The notes under the pieces were generated by a model. That model was given only the letters and a program-made list of their open reading frames with translations, was not told where the DNA came from and made no database searches. DNA of 64,000 nt from Loxodes magnus (Eukaryota; Ciliophora; Karyorelictea; Loxodida; Loxodidae): assembly GCA_946699065.1 (NCBI GenBank), contig CAMPDV010000708.1:62001-126000 (forward strand), written 5' to 3'. A program made the translations under genes and the position numbers. Position 1 is the first letter of the stretch. Every line of letters starts with the position of its first letter. Below, in pieces: positions 1-11,847 of this stretch.

Positions 1-1040
1 AGATCTTCAAGGCTTTTCTTCTCTAGTCTTCTTAATTTCTCCTTTGAGTATGATGTAGTCCAATATTAAACTACAATTTTTTGAACATTTTTATAAAATG
101 TATAATTTATAATTTGACTATAAAATAATAATTTACTTTTAGAAAAGTTATAAAACAGTTCTTAATTTATTTCAATTGGATCTTTATTTCTGTTTGATTA
201 GTAGATATTTAAAAAAAATTCTCCACATTAGTGTAAAAATAATAAACAGAAATTTAAAAAATGAAATTTTATCAATGAATTAGTTAGTTTTATTTAGTAC
301 CTAAGAAATATTTTTACCTTTTGCTTATTAAAATAATTTAAATTATAATTTTTTCTAGAAATCATTTAAGCTTATTACTAGTTATAGCATTGTTTAGTTT
401 TATATCTGAAATGAGATCTAGAAATAGAATTATAAAAAAATTAAAATTTAATCTTTTAATTATGAAAGAAAACTATTAAATGTAAATGTCTAAAAGGTTT
501 TTCTCAATATTAGCATGTCTTACTGAACCTTTATTTTTTCTTTGGATTAAGCTTTTTTTAATATTTTAAGACATAATATTTAACTTCTTAAATTATCTGA
601 AAATTAACTCATTCATTAAAGACCTTTTTATGAGCATCCTTATAAAATTAATGCTTTTAAATTATTCTAAACGGATTTCAAAGCATTTTACTTATCTGCA
701 AAGTGAAATTATTTTTCAATAATATTTAATAATATTTTATAAAAATAATCATTTTGACTTAGCATAGCTTTTTATAACTAAAGATTAGCTAATTTATTAA
801 TTGAAAATGATTAAGCTTAAAATTTCTAATTATTTCAGATTTATTCTTTGATTTACTCAATATTAATATTTAATATTTTTCTTAAGGAGTAAATATTTCT
901 TTTCATGATTCCTTTTTTGTATTTTTCTAAGTTAGTTTATTAATTAATAAAATCTAAACTAGTAAATATAATAAATATACTTTAATTTAATAAATAATTA
1001 TATATTAAAAATGATGATATGCTTAAATAAGTCTTTTTAT
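1..1040. other. AT-rich stretch, no gene seen
   Basis: Almost pure A/T with short homopolymers. I see no RNA gene, no family motif and no frame with coding character. It is probably intergenic. Confidence 0.5.
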
Positions 1041-1720
1041 TCAATTAAATTGTAGTTCTTTAGTATTATTATTATATAAAAGTTCGGGCCATAGATCCTG
1101 GATAATGGAAAAGTAAATTCTTCCTTCCATCGTAGCACCTTCAATGCTGTTTCTCTTCTTCTTTTCCTTGTATCTTGCAACTCTTATTAAATTGTAAGAA
1201 AATCTCACTCTACTCAATTTCTTAGATACTCTATTCTTTTGGTTATATTCGAAAAATCTTTCTTTTATTTTACCCTTAATATTTTTTTCATTGCCTTCAA
1301 AAGATTTTCTCACTGTTTTTGTATCGATTTTGGATTCTCTTGTTTTTATCGTCTCGGATTAGGAAGAAAGTCTTCTTTTATCTTCTTTTTTATAATTCCC
1401 TATTTTATTGTAAGTATATTTTTTAAAAAGACGTGATTTTTTCTCTGGTTTTTGCTTTTATGGAGCCTAACCCTTTTTTTCTCCTCTGTTCTTTAGTATT
1501 ATATTTTTTTAGCATTAATGAGTAACTCTTATTTTGTAGACTCTTCAAGGATAGAAATTATCCTCTTCCAACTCTATAATATTTTCCTATTTCTTTGTTT
1601 CAAGACTCTTAGAAATTATTTTTCTAAGCATAAGCATACTCTTTTCCTTTGTTCAAGAATATATTTCATGAATTCTTTTATTATTAAATCAACTTTATTC
1701 TACTTTACATTTACAACCTA
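1041..1720 (-). pseudogene. possible basic coiled-coil gene, frame broken
   Basis: On the minus strand two overlapping frames read as Lys/Arg/Gln-rich protein. The upstream frame runs from an ATG near 1673 to about 1330 and the downstream frame from about 1330 to a TGA at 1041-1043, so a frameshift would be needed to join them. No domain is recognised. The A-rich strand of any AT-rich DNA reads as Lys/Gln-rich peptide, so coding status is uncertain; slight support comes from the region being richer in G and C than its flanks. It may be a gene with a homopolymer error, a decayed gene, or chance. Confidence 0.25.
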
Positions 1721-2029
1721 AAATAAGCAAATTAGGAGAAAAGTCATTAGTATCTAAAAAATAGGAGCGCAATCTTATGGTTTTGCAAATATCTAAGGAG
1801 CTTCATTATCCTTAGGAGAATCTTTGTCATTGACTAGGGATTTATAATTTTGTACATATGATGGATTGTAAATTATATATAGATATAAGGGAATAACTTT
1901 AATAAAAAATTGGGGATTGGAATTTAAGGTGCTTTATACCGTATAGCCAAATTTACGTTAATTAAAACCCAAGCAATAAATTAGAATTTTTTGATTTGTA
2001 AATTAAAATATTCTAAAAAATAAATTTGA

Positions 2030-2365
2030 AAGAAGATAAAAATTATTTACGATGATTAAAAGCCTAAAAAAGAAGATGCTGAAAAGAAAAGTTAAAGAAG
2101 AGAGATTACTGAATTAAAAATTAATATCTTTGATTGGAAAAAAATAAATCTAGCATCTGAATTCGCCATCAAGACTTTTAAGTCTTAATTAAAATTAAAT
2201 TAGATTTATGAGATCAAAGAAAGGATAAAAGATAGAAATTTTAAAAAATTCAGGAAAATAATAAGAGTAATCAAGAATAATTATGATGCAACTACTATTG
2301 ATAAATTTATAGACTCAATTGATAACTGTATATTAATCGAACAATTTTATTTAACTTCCAAATAA
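2030..2365 (+). pseudogene. unrecognised coding fragment
   Basis: With TAA/TAG as Gln, the frame starting just after the TGA at 2027-2029 stays free of TGA far beyond this interval, and its first 110 codons have balanced, protein-like composition (a segment such as ASEFAIKTF followed by basic helices). There is no upstream ATG in frame, so this is an internal exon, a gene lacking its 5' end, or a decayed fragment. It runs into a 7-bp tandem repeat at 2418. No family is recognised. Confidence 0.3.
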
Positions 2366-2417
2366 CACACAAGGTCAATGAATAAGGAGTTGAAATACCT
2401 CAAAGATAATAAAACAT

Positions 2418-2456
2418 TTATCTATTATCTATTATCTATTATCTATTATCTATCTA
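2418..2456. repeat. 7-bp tandem repeat (about 5 units)
   Basis: The unit TCTATTA is repeated head to tail about five times and the tract ends in a slightly diverged TATCTATG. It is a simple microsatellite at the 3' side of the preceding coding fragment. Confidence 0.9.
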
Positions 2457-3033
2457 TGATTATAAATACAATTTTATAATTACAACTGATAAGTCTTTTG
2501 ATTTTCATAATATACATTTTTTTCACGTTTACTGTATAATCTAAGCCTTCCTCTTATATTGTTTATTTCCTTCAAATTATTTCCAGAAAATAATCAAAGT
2601 TTATTATTAAGTTAATTATGCATTTCTATTTATCTATAATTTCTAAATTTTATTAAAATAACTTAAAGTTAATAAATAAGCTAGTTAATTATTAAATATA
2701 TGGTTATAAATTACAATCTATAGCTCCACTCTTGTCACACGAAACGTTAATTTTCTCTATTTTAACTATCTAGTAGTTTTTTAGGCTTTATGGATCTTAT
2801 AATTTTCGATCTATAGCTTGATTATCTTTTTCTGTATTTTCTACTTAGTTAATTACAATGAAGTTTCTATAATTGTAATTCTTTAAACTATCACTTCTTC
2901 ACTTGATATTTCTAAATTGAATTAAAGTAATTTATATGAGAAAATGGATATAAATCTATAATGTAATATATAAAGATAGCCGTTTCTATAGCTTAAGTAT
3001 AAATAGTCTGATAAAATAATAAGTTATAATAGA

Positions 3034-5256
3034 ATGTAAAGTAGCACTCAATCATCAACTAGTCACTAAATCTAAAAATTAGATAGCTATAATTATTAGT
3101 CATCTTTTGCTCAATAATAAAAAGAAACTAATACTCCTCATGTAGAAACTTAAGTATCAGCACAAGACCAAAAAGATCTAGCTTAAGAATAAAACTAAGA
3201 AATCAGCTTATTAAATTAAAAAATACCTGTAGAAGATTAAAAAGATTAAGAAATAACATTTAAAAGAAAATAAATTAATGACTGCTTATAATAAAATATA
3301 TCCCTTTTAGAAAACAGCCAAAGCATAAAAATAAGTAAATCAAATCTATCTTCTAATTATTATATTCTTCAGTACATTTGCTAGTTTCTTAAAAATAGAG
3401 ATATAAGTAGACTATAATAAGTTAGTAATTCTCTCAATAAGTTTAAGTATTAATTTCAAAAGTTAGAAATAAAAGAATATTCAAGTAATTAAGACTATGT
3501 TTAAAATAAACTAAACTGAACTATCAAGCAAATTTCATAATCTGATACTAAGATTTTATATATTAATATTGATGACTGAAATTGAGAAGAACAAATGGAC
3601 AAAATAGTAGAAGAAATATAAAAGTAATTATAGCTTAAGATAAATCTAAATCAAAAAGGTTACAAACTAGTAAACGAAATTCAAGTAATTGGACTAACTA
3701 ATTTTGATAGAACTATTAAAGAATATATATAAAAATGTTTAAATCTAAGGAAATTAGTATTAGAAATTTAGCATTTATAAGAAGAAGATTTAAGCTTTTT
3801 ATAAAATTTGACTCATTTGTAATTCTTATAAATTTAATACCAGAATTAAAATAAAGAAAAAGGAAAGTTTTTGATAGACTATTGCTTAGGTTTAAATTTA
3901 AAGGTATTAAGAATATTTAATAGAGAACTTAACTAAGAGGTTTTATTACAATATTTGAAGGAGAAAGGAAGCTAATTAGAAGAAATAATTATTAACTCTA
4001 ATGAGAATTTGGATTAGTATATTGACTTATGTCCTAATTTAAATACAATTGACTTTTATTTTAAGGTATAATATTTTGATTAGATCATACTGAAGCTAAA
4101 AAACTTTAATTTGAAGCATTTAAAAATGAGGCAAAGTTTATAGGCAGAAGTAGTATAAGAATTTTTTTAAAAGTAGCATCATAAGTTATAACGTATAGAG
4201 ATAGACTTTCGCAATTTTAATGATAACAACTTAACATCGTTATTATAGAACTGTCCTAATTTAAAGTCTCTTACTTTAATTCTAATGTTTTAGCTTACTA
4301 ATACATCTCTGAAAAAAATAGGAGATTATGGATAAAACTATGAAGAATTATCTCTAAGTTATGTTGATAAACTTTCTAATAAAACGCTATGCTATATTTT
4401 TGAGAATTGTAGAAATCTAACCAGAATATCTTTTTAAGGCATGCATAAGCTAAAAAATAAGTCTTTGCAATCTATGAGTTGGAATAGTCAATTACTAGAA
4501 AGTGTAAAATTGGTAAACTGTTAATTCTTAGATGAAAATTGAATAAATGAAATAGTTAAACTAAACAAATTAAAAGAATTGAAATTCTAAGCAATTAAAC
4601 TAAGCAATAAAGATTTAATATAAATAGTAACTAATTCTAGTTGTTTGAAAACTATGAGTCTTATAGATATAGAAGATGCTACTCAAGAAGGCTTTCCAAT
4701 CTATGATTAAGAGGGATAAGAATATCCTTTTTATAGAAATCTCAAATATTTAAGATTTCAATAATCGAAGACATCAGAAAAGTGGATCAATTTAATAAAT
4801 AAGTAGTTCGCTAGATTGACAATTCATCTTTGTGAGGATTAAAGTAAAACTAAAGATTAAGTTATAAAGCATGATTAATAATTTAATAAGAAAAAATATA
4901 CAAATAGTACAATTAAAACTAATACTTTTATTTAAATACTAATACATACTATATTAAATTATAATACTCATATAATAAAATTTCACTTAAGAATATTTAA
5001 ATCATTTATAGGATATAAACTTTATTTCTTTTTATTATATAAAAAATAAATAAAGTATGTGAAATTTAAATAATTTGGGATAATTTAAATATTTTAGTTA
5101 ATAGAAATATAAAAAATTCTAAAGAAGTAATGCAAACAAACTCCCTATTTTTATTTATTCAATAATTAATTTACGTTTTAAGCTTTAATTACTAAGACTA
5201 TATAAATCTAGATTACTGTTCTTTAATAATATTTATATTTATTGTTCTTATTTTGA
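3034..5256 (+). CDS. F-box / leucine-rich-repeat protein, copy 1
   Basis: Candidate substrate receptor of an SCF-type ubiquitin ligase (function inferred from domain order). The frame is open from ATG 3034 with TAA/TAG as Gln. It encodes a Gln-rich N-terminus, an F-box-like helix segment (YYILQYICQFLKNRDISRLQ, about residues 105-140), then degenerate LRRs of the form LxxLxLxxxxL with CPNLxxI signatures. In-frame TGAs fall at Trp positions: NWTIK, DWNWEE and DENWINE; the last aligns with a TGG codon in the 29.7-kb copy. Family similarity fades at about 4990, and the first TGA after that is 5254-5256, so the true end may be earlier. This copy lacks the N-terminal CxxC motifs of its relatives. 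All four family members lie on the plus strand. Confidence 0.75.
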
Positions 5257-5452
5257 TCATTTTCTTAAGTAGATATTGTACTTAATAGAAGATATTTTTC
5301 TATAAGCAAATACTTTATATTTTTAGAAATGTAACTAAAACTAAAGAAAATTTTTAGTTTACTTTGTGAATAGAATTTATAAGATACTATAGATTTCATA
5401 GATGTACTTGAAATAAATTTTAAAAAAAGTATAAAAAAGGATAATATTTATT

Positions 5453-6486
5453 TCATGTCATCCATTACATCTACAGACAAAACTCTCTTGTATGTCCCTA
5501 CAAAGTACTCTTGCAAGACCCACTCAGGAAATCTCATATCTTTATTGCTGTATCTGAACTTCCCGATACGATTCAATTTTAATCATTTGCTACAGCTACA
5601 GAAAAAACATAACTCCCATGTTTTTGCAAAGTAGCAAATGATTATGGTGATTCCAGTCATACGTTAGTTAGATTTTCTCCATTAAAGTTTCAATTCACCT
5701 GACATTCGTTACCTAAGTTAAAATCATACATGTTGGTATTTTATAATTTGCAAACTTACAGCAATATATCACTTAAATAAGCATCTTTGATTCCTATTGC
5801 TTCTAAATTTTTTTTATAAACGCATATTTTAAATTCTTCATAATATTTATGGTGTTAGCTGTGACTTGTTCAACATCATTAAAAATTTTAGATAATTCAA
5901 TGACTTTTTTATTTTATATGACAAGTTTTAACTTGAATTCTACTTGAACTGGTTTACAATTTCTTTGTTATAGCATAATTAAATTTTTTCAAAAAAGATT
6001 TTTTTCAACTTTGGACCTGATATAACTTGTTTTGGAAATTTTACTAAAAATATAGCAGCATTCTCTCTTGATATCGTAATCATATTAATCTTTTTAAATT
6101 AAATACACGCCTAATAAATTTTCTAATTATGTATCTACGAAACTTGATTCTTCATTTCAGTTTGCATGAATTTCATGTAGTTGAAACAATTTGGAGCCAA
6201 TTACGTAGTGATTGAATTTACATTAAACTCTTTATTTTCAAATTAGTTAAAAGTCTAAATCATTTATTTTGATTATTTAAAACATACCTTTAAATGAATC
6301 TACAATAATTTCTTAGCAAATTGAGCATCTTAGATTGTTCCATGTAGTGACGTGCTATTTATTTATTCTAGAAAGATTGCTTTGATAAGGAAGATTGGAG
6401 TTAAACATTTCCCAATTTCTACGTTGGATTGCAGAGCCGATGATGGCTTAGCATAGCATATAAGAAGAAGATCAATCTTCAAGCAT
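5453..6486 (-). pseudogene. ARM-repeat (importin-alpha-like) protein joined to a WD40 remnant
   Basis: From a possible ATG at 6486 the frame encodes armadillo-type helices: TTWNNLRCSICQ, IKRECCYIFSKISK, then a helix pair ending KYAFIKK, resembling the minor NLS-site repeats of importin alpha. Near 5810-5820 an A-run lacks one base; after the shift the frame reads NLEAIGIKDAYLSDILL and then one WD40 repeat (HGSYVFSVAVANDQNWIVSG, then SSDTAIKIWDFLSG and a GHT), ending at TGA 5453-5455. The Trp of the diagnostic IWD is encoded by TGA. Only one WD unit is present where a propeller needs several, so the 3' part looks truncated or chimeric. Gene decay versus sequencing error cannot be settled from the sequence. 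Confidence 0.5.
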
Positions 6487-6729
6487 AGCTTCTTGTGAGT
6501 ATATCGTAGTTTATCGTTAATAATTTCTAGAATGATAAAGCTCTGAACCCTTATTTAGATTTAATTAGAATGCTTATATAAAATATGATAATGTAGTTTA
6601 TTAACTCCAAATAAAAGTGGAATTTAATTATAAAAGCTAAGCATAAACTATTATATAAGCTTTATTTTTTTCTTCAATTATATCAACTTAAACCATTATT
6701 ATTATTATTTTAACTAAATGTAAAATTAA

Positions 6730-7519
6730 AGTTTCCATATCCTGGGTTTTCAACCAGGTTTCTGCTGACAAGTTTTTTTCCGTGGTTGTTTTCCACGACC
6801 TTTTTATAAAGTGGACGGCTACCACGAAGAATTCTTTTAGTTTCTTGTAACATAGTTTCTATTTATATATCCCTTACTCAGTAATCCGAATTTTTTTTCA
6901 AGTTTCTTCAGGTCCTTTATTCTTCATTGTACTTGAGTTATCTTCATTTCTTACAATGTCTTAGTAAATGATACCAAGATTATCAGTACCAACAATTTTT
7001 ATATCTTTTTTCTAATTTCTATTTAAATTTTTTTTTCTCCAGCATCCCAATTCTTTTGTTTATGTTTGTATCATTTTTTTCTTAATTTTACTTTTCTTAA
7101 CGTTGTATTTTGTGCTAATTTTCTTCTATTATCATTCTTTGTGATTAATTGAAGTTAGTTTACGACATTTCATAAAGTTAATTTTCTGTTACTACTGAGT
7201 TTTTAATCAGTTAACTTTTGAGAATTAGCAGTTCGTTATTTTAGTCTTCTATGTAATTTATTAGCTCCCGGGTTTTTTTTCTTGATTAAAAATATCTCTT
7301 CATATTCTGCAATTTTTTCTTTCATTTTTTCGATTTCGCTTTGGAGTAAATTGTTATTTTTGGTTTCAGGGTTTTAGAGTTCATTCGGACCAACCATTAC
7401 TTTTCCCTCTGAAGACGAGCTAAATTCTCTATTCTGTCTTTGCTTTTTTAGCTTCTCGTTCGTCAATTTTTTTCTTGTTTTTCTTGTTATTTCTTAGAAA
7501 GACGAATGTTCTTCTCCAT
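6730..7519 (-). pseudogene. degenerate coiled-coil (bZIP-like?) gene
   Basis: Minus-strand reading from an ATG at 7519 gives a basic N-terminus followed by Glu/Lys/Asn-rich helices (EIEKMKEKIAEYEE, then ELINYIEDQNNELLILKSQL) typical of a coiled coil. The good frame changes at A8 runs near 7275 and again near 7000, so no single frame covers it. The order basic segment, coil and later globular stretch is compatible with a ciliate bZIP/PAS-type regulator, but no diagnostic motif is complete. It is divergent to the F-box/LRR gene starting at 7596, with only 76 bp between the two ATGs. Confidence 0.35.
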
Positions 7520-7595
7520 TTTTTTAAAAATCAACTTAAACCATTTATTTCATAATTTTGCTTTATTAATCCCTTACTACTTTTTATTTATAAAT
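7520..7595. promoter_or_regulatory. short divergent intergenic region
   Basis: There are only 76 bp between the ATG of the minus-strand coiled-coil gene and the ATG of the plus-strand F-box/LRR gene. It is T/A-rich with no clear box, and would have to hold both promoters if both genes are expressed. Confidence 0.35.
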
Positions 7596-9872
7596 ATGAA
7601 CTTAAATAATACCGTTTCTTGTACGTAATGCTAAAAATAATTCCTTCAAAGGAAAAATATTCTAGCTATTTCCAAAGATAGCATATGTTAAGACTGTCTT
7701 ACCTTTGAACCTCAATTGAAGAAAAAAACTAAATACACTTAAAATACTGAAGAAACTTAAGCCCAATAAAATTAAGGAATTTAGTAACTATAAAATAGAG
7801 AAGAAGAGTAAGTTAAGGAATTTAACAAGCAAGAATTAAATATTAAAAATGAATAAGTAAATAAGAAGCAGCAGCTAAGAATAGTAATAGGAAATCCTTC
7901 AACAGTATAGTAGAACTTTTGGAAAAATAGATATATTCTAGATTAGATAACTTTGTATTTAGATGAAATATAAATAGCTTAATTATAGTAGGTAAATAAA
8001 TACTTCTATTGATACAATTATTAGTTTTAGAGAATTAGAATACATTCTTTCTGTAAGGATTATTTTGAGGATAAATAAAAACTTGATTGATAGTTTAAGT
8101 AAATAGTAAAATCTGATGTTTAAGGAATATATCTTGATGTATATAGTTTTTCTCCAGATTTTTTCTAATATATATAGAAAATGTTTGATTAATCTATCTA
8201 ACTAAGAAAATAGAATTTAAAAAATCCTTCTCTTTTATATCTAAAAGGCATTGAAATATTACACTGGCCTATTAGTGAACTGGCTTTACCTAATTTATAA
8301 AGTTTGTAAAGTTTAGTAGAATTAAAATTGATTTACATTGATTTATAAGACTCTGACTTATAGTTCGTGAGGGAGTTAATAAATTTAAGAGTTATTGAAT
8401 TAAACTATCTAGAATAAATTACAGGTTAATTTTTAATGGATTATTGTCTAGATCTGAACATAGAAATGTTAATATTGTATAGTTTTCAGATAGACTACTA
8501 GAGAATAGTGAAATGATTAAAGCTAAAAGGATAAAAACTTAATGCAATAGAAGTTAACTAAAATTAACTCATTAATTAATTTTTAGATTTCTGTCCCAAT
8601 CTAGTTTAAATAGACTTATAGGAAGCTTTAGATTAAGAAGATTACATAATAGATAAAATAAAAAGATACGACCTTTAGAGATTATCTATTAATATAACTA
8701 ATTACTCAAATCAAGCATTACTAGATTTATTTTCTAGAGAATATCCTAAACTTGAATATATTAAAGTTATAAACTCTCCTTAGTTTAAAATAGAAATATT
8801 CTAGCAAATTCTTTAGAATATTCCAATTATTAAAAAAATAGATTGATATTAAGGTTTTTATTTTGTTGATAAGTAGCTATAAAATAGTTTCCACTTAAGT
8901 TAAATAAATATTTAGGAGAACTTACTTACTAAACTTGAAGAAATAGAACTAACTGGAATAGAGGAAGAAAGCGAGTGAGTATTAATGCAATTGCTTTTAA
9001 AAGCTCCTAACATAAAAAAGTTAAATGTTACTAATAACTTTGGTTATGGCAAAGACAACTTAGATAGTAAAAAAATATAATTTTTCTAGAAATAGCAATA
9101 CTAAATACCATCCACATTTAATAAATTAGAACATGTTTTCTTCAATGGATGTATAATAATTAGGGATTATATTATTCATCAACTATTTTAAAAATTACCT
9201 AATCTAAAAACATTGAGAGTTTAAAATTTAGAACAAATAAGCAATGAAACACTGAAATAAATAGGGATTTATTCAAAAAGACTAGAGTAAATAGCTATAT
9301 GAGATTTATAGCAAATAAATGTAAAAACTATCAGCTTTATTTTATAAAATTGTTCTGATTTAAAGAAAATTTACATCTAACTTAATTAAAATACATAAAC
9401 AGGATAAAAAGGATATTAATTATCAAAAAATACTTAAACTAATGAAACAACCGAGACATTTTTGGACAAGTAAACATAGTAAAAAGACTTTACTCCTATA
9501 GAAAGTGAGTAAATATAAAATAATTGAATAAAATAAATAATAAAACTTAATCAATTAGAAATATTATGGCTTAAATAATGTAACTTAAGAAATGAAGATG
9601 CTGCTTTAATTATAAAAAATTGTGATAAATTAAAAGAATTAAATTTAGAAAATAATAAAGATATAACAGAAGAAGGATTTCCTTTAAAAGATGAGCAAGG
9701 TATATAATATCCTATTTGGAGAAATTTAAGAAAATTAATTTTAAAAGAATGCCTGTAAATAAACACATAATGAGTAATTTAAATGACATTATAATTTAAA
9801 AAGATAGACATATAAATTTATAAGTCAAAAGAAGCTGAATTGTATGAAGTGTCGGAATTTGAATTGGGATGA
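7596..9872 (+). CDS. zinc-finger / F-box / leucine-rich-repeat protein, copy 2
   Basis: One frame is open for about 760 codons. The N-terminus has paired Cys motifs (CTQCQKQF and CQDCL) like half a RING or B-box, then a Gln-rich linker, an F-box-like segment (NRYILDQITLYLDEIQIAQL, about residues 110-145) and LRRs to the end. Nine TGAs are in frame, most at aromatic positions; NNWIKQI aligns with TGG in the 29.7-kb copy, and copy 1 has TGG where this copy has TGA in QINTQW. The TGA at 9870-9872 aligns in spacing with the last TGA of the 29.7-kb copy, so it is taken as the stop; weak similarity continues 15 codons further, and the next TGA is 10137. It probably recruits substrates to a cullin ligase (inference). 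Confidence 0.8.
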
Positions 9873-10099
9873 TATAGATTTGTGGAAACTTTCTTTAAAT
9901 TTTCACTTAAAATTTTTTAAATCAAAATTGAGTAATCAATATATACTAATTATTTTTAAACTTATTTTTATAGTTTTTTTATTTAAAGCATAAGAAATTA
10001 AATAAAATTAATTAATATTTTTGTTTAAGTAAATAAAATGATTCTTTTAAACATTCTCTATGGTTATTAAAGATCAGTTACCCTGATACCCTAGTTTTA

Positions 10100-10662
10100 A
10101 ACTACTTCACTTACAAGGTTATACTACTTCTATAATTGAACTTTTTCCTTCATATCTTCCGATCATGCATTGGGTTTAATGTAGTTAGGTCTTTTCAAAT
10201 CTACTTGCATTTATCTTGCTTTATCTGCCGTTCCTCCAAAGGTTCCACGTGCTACTATTACAGATATAGTTTTTTATCTTAAATATTTTTAATCTAGTCT
10301 GCACTAGTCCTTTTTAAATCGGATGTTTTTTAGTTGTTTTATTGGATTGCTATTACTATTGCAAACTTGACTCTATTTTCTTTACTATTTTTTATCTTGT
10401 TTTAAATTTCTTGCTTAGTTATATCCTTTTGCTATTACATTACTCAAAAATCTTGGTCTAATTCTTTCGTCTTAATTTCGAAAATCTCATTGGAATTGGA
10501 GAGTTTATTTATATTTCCAATTAAAATCAATTTATTGTTAGATTTAATCAAATTACCTTTTTAGTTCTATGAAAAATCTTATTAAACAGAAAATAATTTT
10601 AGAGATCTGCATTTAGTCATTTAAGAACTTTTTTTAATCAGATCACTCAAATCTTTATTCAT
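10100..10662 (-). CDS. unrecognised protein with one probable frameshift
   Basis: The frame from ATG 10662 encodes a Lys/Asn/Gln-rich protein (KLILIGNINKLSNSNEIFEI, then helical segments). Near 10255 an A-run precedes a change to a second frame, which then reads convincingly: TISVIVARGTFGGTADKARQ and a basic C-terminus ending in the 10.1-kb region. The two halves make sense only together, with one base gained or lost in the A-run. I do not recognise the family; the glycine-rich GTFGG stretch could be part of a nucleotide-binding or extracellular fold, but nothing else supports that. Confidence 0.35.
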
Positions 10663-10899
10663 AGTGAATTTTCATGCCCTAATCTCTGCTTACGTTATTT
10701 TTTTTCGAATATTCTAGTTTAAGTTGTTGATTAATGTTTGTGCTTACGTACCTAATTTTAAAGAGCAGATGGAATAGGTTATGTTGATATGTTTTATGTT
10801 ATTTTATCCTCTTTCGACGTTAATTAAGTTGGCTAAGATAGTTCAAGCTAAGACATATTTCAAAGAAATATAATTTCTTATTTCTCTCCAGATTTGAGG

Positions 10900-11498
10900 A
10901 GGCTGAATAAAAACCCTTTTTGAAGTATTATAGTATTTTATTATAAAACATTAAATAATAAATGTCCAAATCATACAATTTTAAGATTATTTTACAAAAT
11001 ATAGTTTTTAATTTTAATAAAGAATAAACAAATTTAAAGAGATTTATTAGTAATAAAATTAATTTAGAAACTAGAAATAAAACTTATTGTTATATTTTAA
11101 TTTATAACTATTATATTAATTAAAAAAGTTGTATAGTAACTTTATGATAATAGAAGCATATTTATATATTTTAATTTATTTTTAATTAATATTTAAAGAT
11201 ATTTTTTAACTAATAAATTATATTTTACAGTGAAACTATTTAGATACTTATAGATGAATATTTAATTAATTAATTAAAAGTGGAATAATTATTATAAAGT
11301 AATAAATACTTTTATATAGATATATTGTTCTAAAAATTATATGATTTAATTTAAAATAATGATATTAAATTAATATATTTATTATAATTAATAATATTAC
11401 TTTGATGAATTTATTCTAAAAATGCATTTCAACAAAGAAACATTTATATTAACTTTTTTTGTTTAAAAGCTTTGAGCTATTACTTACTACATTTATTT
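10900..11498. other. AT-rich intergenic stretch
   Basis: Over 85% A/T by eye, dominated by TTAATTAA-like words and poly-A/T. Nothing recognisable is present before the short motif at 11500. Confidence 0.5.
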
Positions 11499-11499
11499 T

Positions 11500-11515
11500 T
11501 TATGTTCGCCATATT
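11500..11515. promoter_or_regulatory. 16-bp motif ttatgttcgccatatt, copy 1
   Basis: Exact match to the copy at 11832-11847 in the same orientation; the pair brackets the GC-rich RNA gene. A conserved mixed-composition word in such AT-rich DNA suggests a promoter element of small-RNA genes. If the RNA is on the plus strand this copy lies 32-47 bp upstream of it; if on the minus strand it lies beyond its 3' end and could serve another small RNA. Confidence 0.45.
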
Positions 11516-11546
11516 AAATTAATTAATTTCAACTAAACAAGTTTTT

Positions 11547-11820
11547 GGACCGGAAACTCCTTTCCAATTGCACGATCCGACGCCTCTTTTTATGGAATAA
11601 CGGGGATATCCTGTTGTGCTCCAGGCGCAGCTACTAGGGAGCTCCATCGCTATGAGCAGCTAGGCTTCAAACCCCTACCAAGAACGGATAATATCAAAGA
11701 CAGTATTCCCTTCAGAAAATGACTCTGACCAGGAACTTTCTCAGCGACAGGAAAGGAACTTGTTCCTAGCCATAAAACCAGAAAGTGTTGTCACGAAGGT
11801 CATTCTCAGCTCCTACCATC
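11547..11820 (-). ncRNA. structured RNA resembling RNase MRP (or P) RNA
   Basis: This 274-bp block is about half G+C in surroundings near 20%, has no coding character and is rich in hairpins (AGGAACttGTTCCT). Read on the minus strand it carries, in the right order, a CR-I-like element (GAGAAAGTTCCTGG, about 85 nt from the 5' end), a GAGCTCCCTAGTAGCTGCGC segment close to the human MRP sequence CAGCTCCCTCTAGTTACGCA, and a CR-V-like ACAGGATATCCCCGTTA whose CAGGA can pair with TCCTG of CR-I to form helix P4. These are RNase P/MRP hallmarks recalled from known RNAs, not computed. Against this strand, the only nearby T4 run (11821-11824) would terminate a plus-strand transcript. Confidence 0.5.
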
Positions 11821-11824
11821 TTTT
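11821..11824 (+). terminator. possible Pol III T4 terminator (plus strand)
   Basis: TTTT immediately follows the GC-rich RNA block on the plus strand. It would be a normal Pol III stop if that block were transcribed rightward, which conflicts with the minus-strand RNase MRP reading. It is recorded because it bears on strand choice. Confidence 0.25.
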
Positions 11825-11831
11825 CAATTAT

Positions 11832-11847
11832 TTATGTTCGCCATATT
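11832..11847. promoter_or_regulatory. 16-bp motif ttatgttcgccatatt, copy 2
   Basis: Second exact copy. On the minus strand (aatatggcgaacataa) it lies 12-27 bp upstream of the likely 5' end of the RNA, where a TATA-type or proximal element would sit. Confidence 0.45.

Noticed and set aside
1239..1721. Plus-strand standard-code ORFs of 65-67 codons
   Set aside because: T-rich, hydrophobic, antisense to better minus-strand frames, and meaningful only under the standard code, which the genes here do not use.
11690..11720. Telomerase RNA template (aaacccctacc)
   Set aside because: A short C-rich run alone is not enough; no pseudoknot or template-boundary element could be seen, and the telomere repeat of the organism is unknown.
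11547..11820. SRP RNA on the plus strand
   Set aside because: CAGCTACTAGGGAG recalls the Alu-domain sequence, but there is no TGTAAT U-turn and no GGAA tetraloop with the AGCA asymmetric loop of helix 8.
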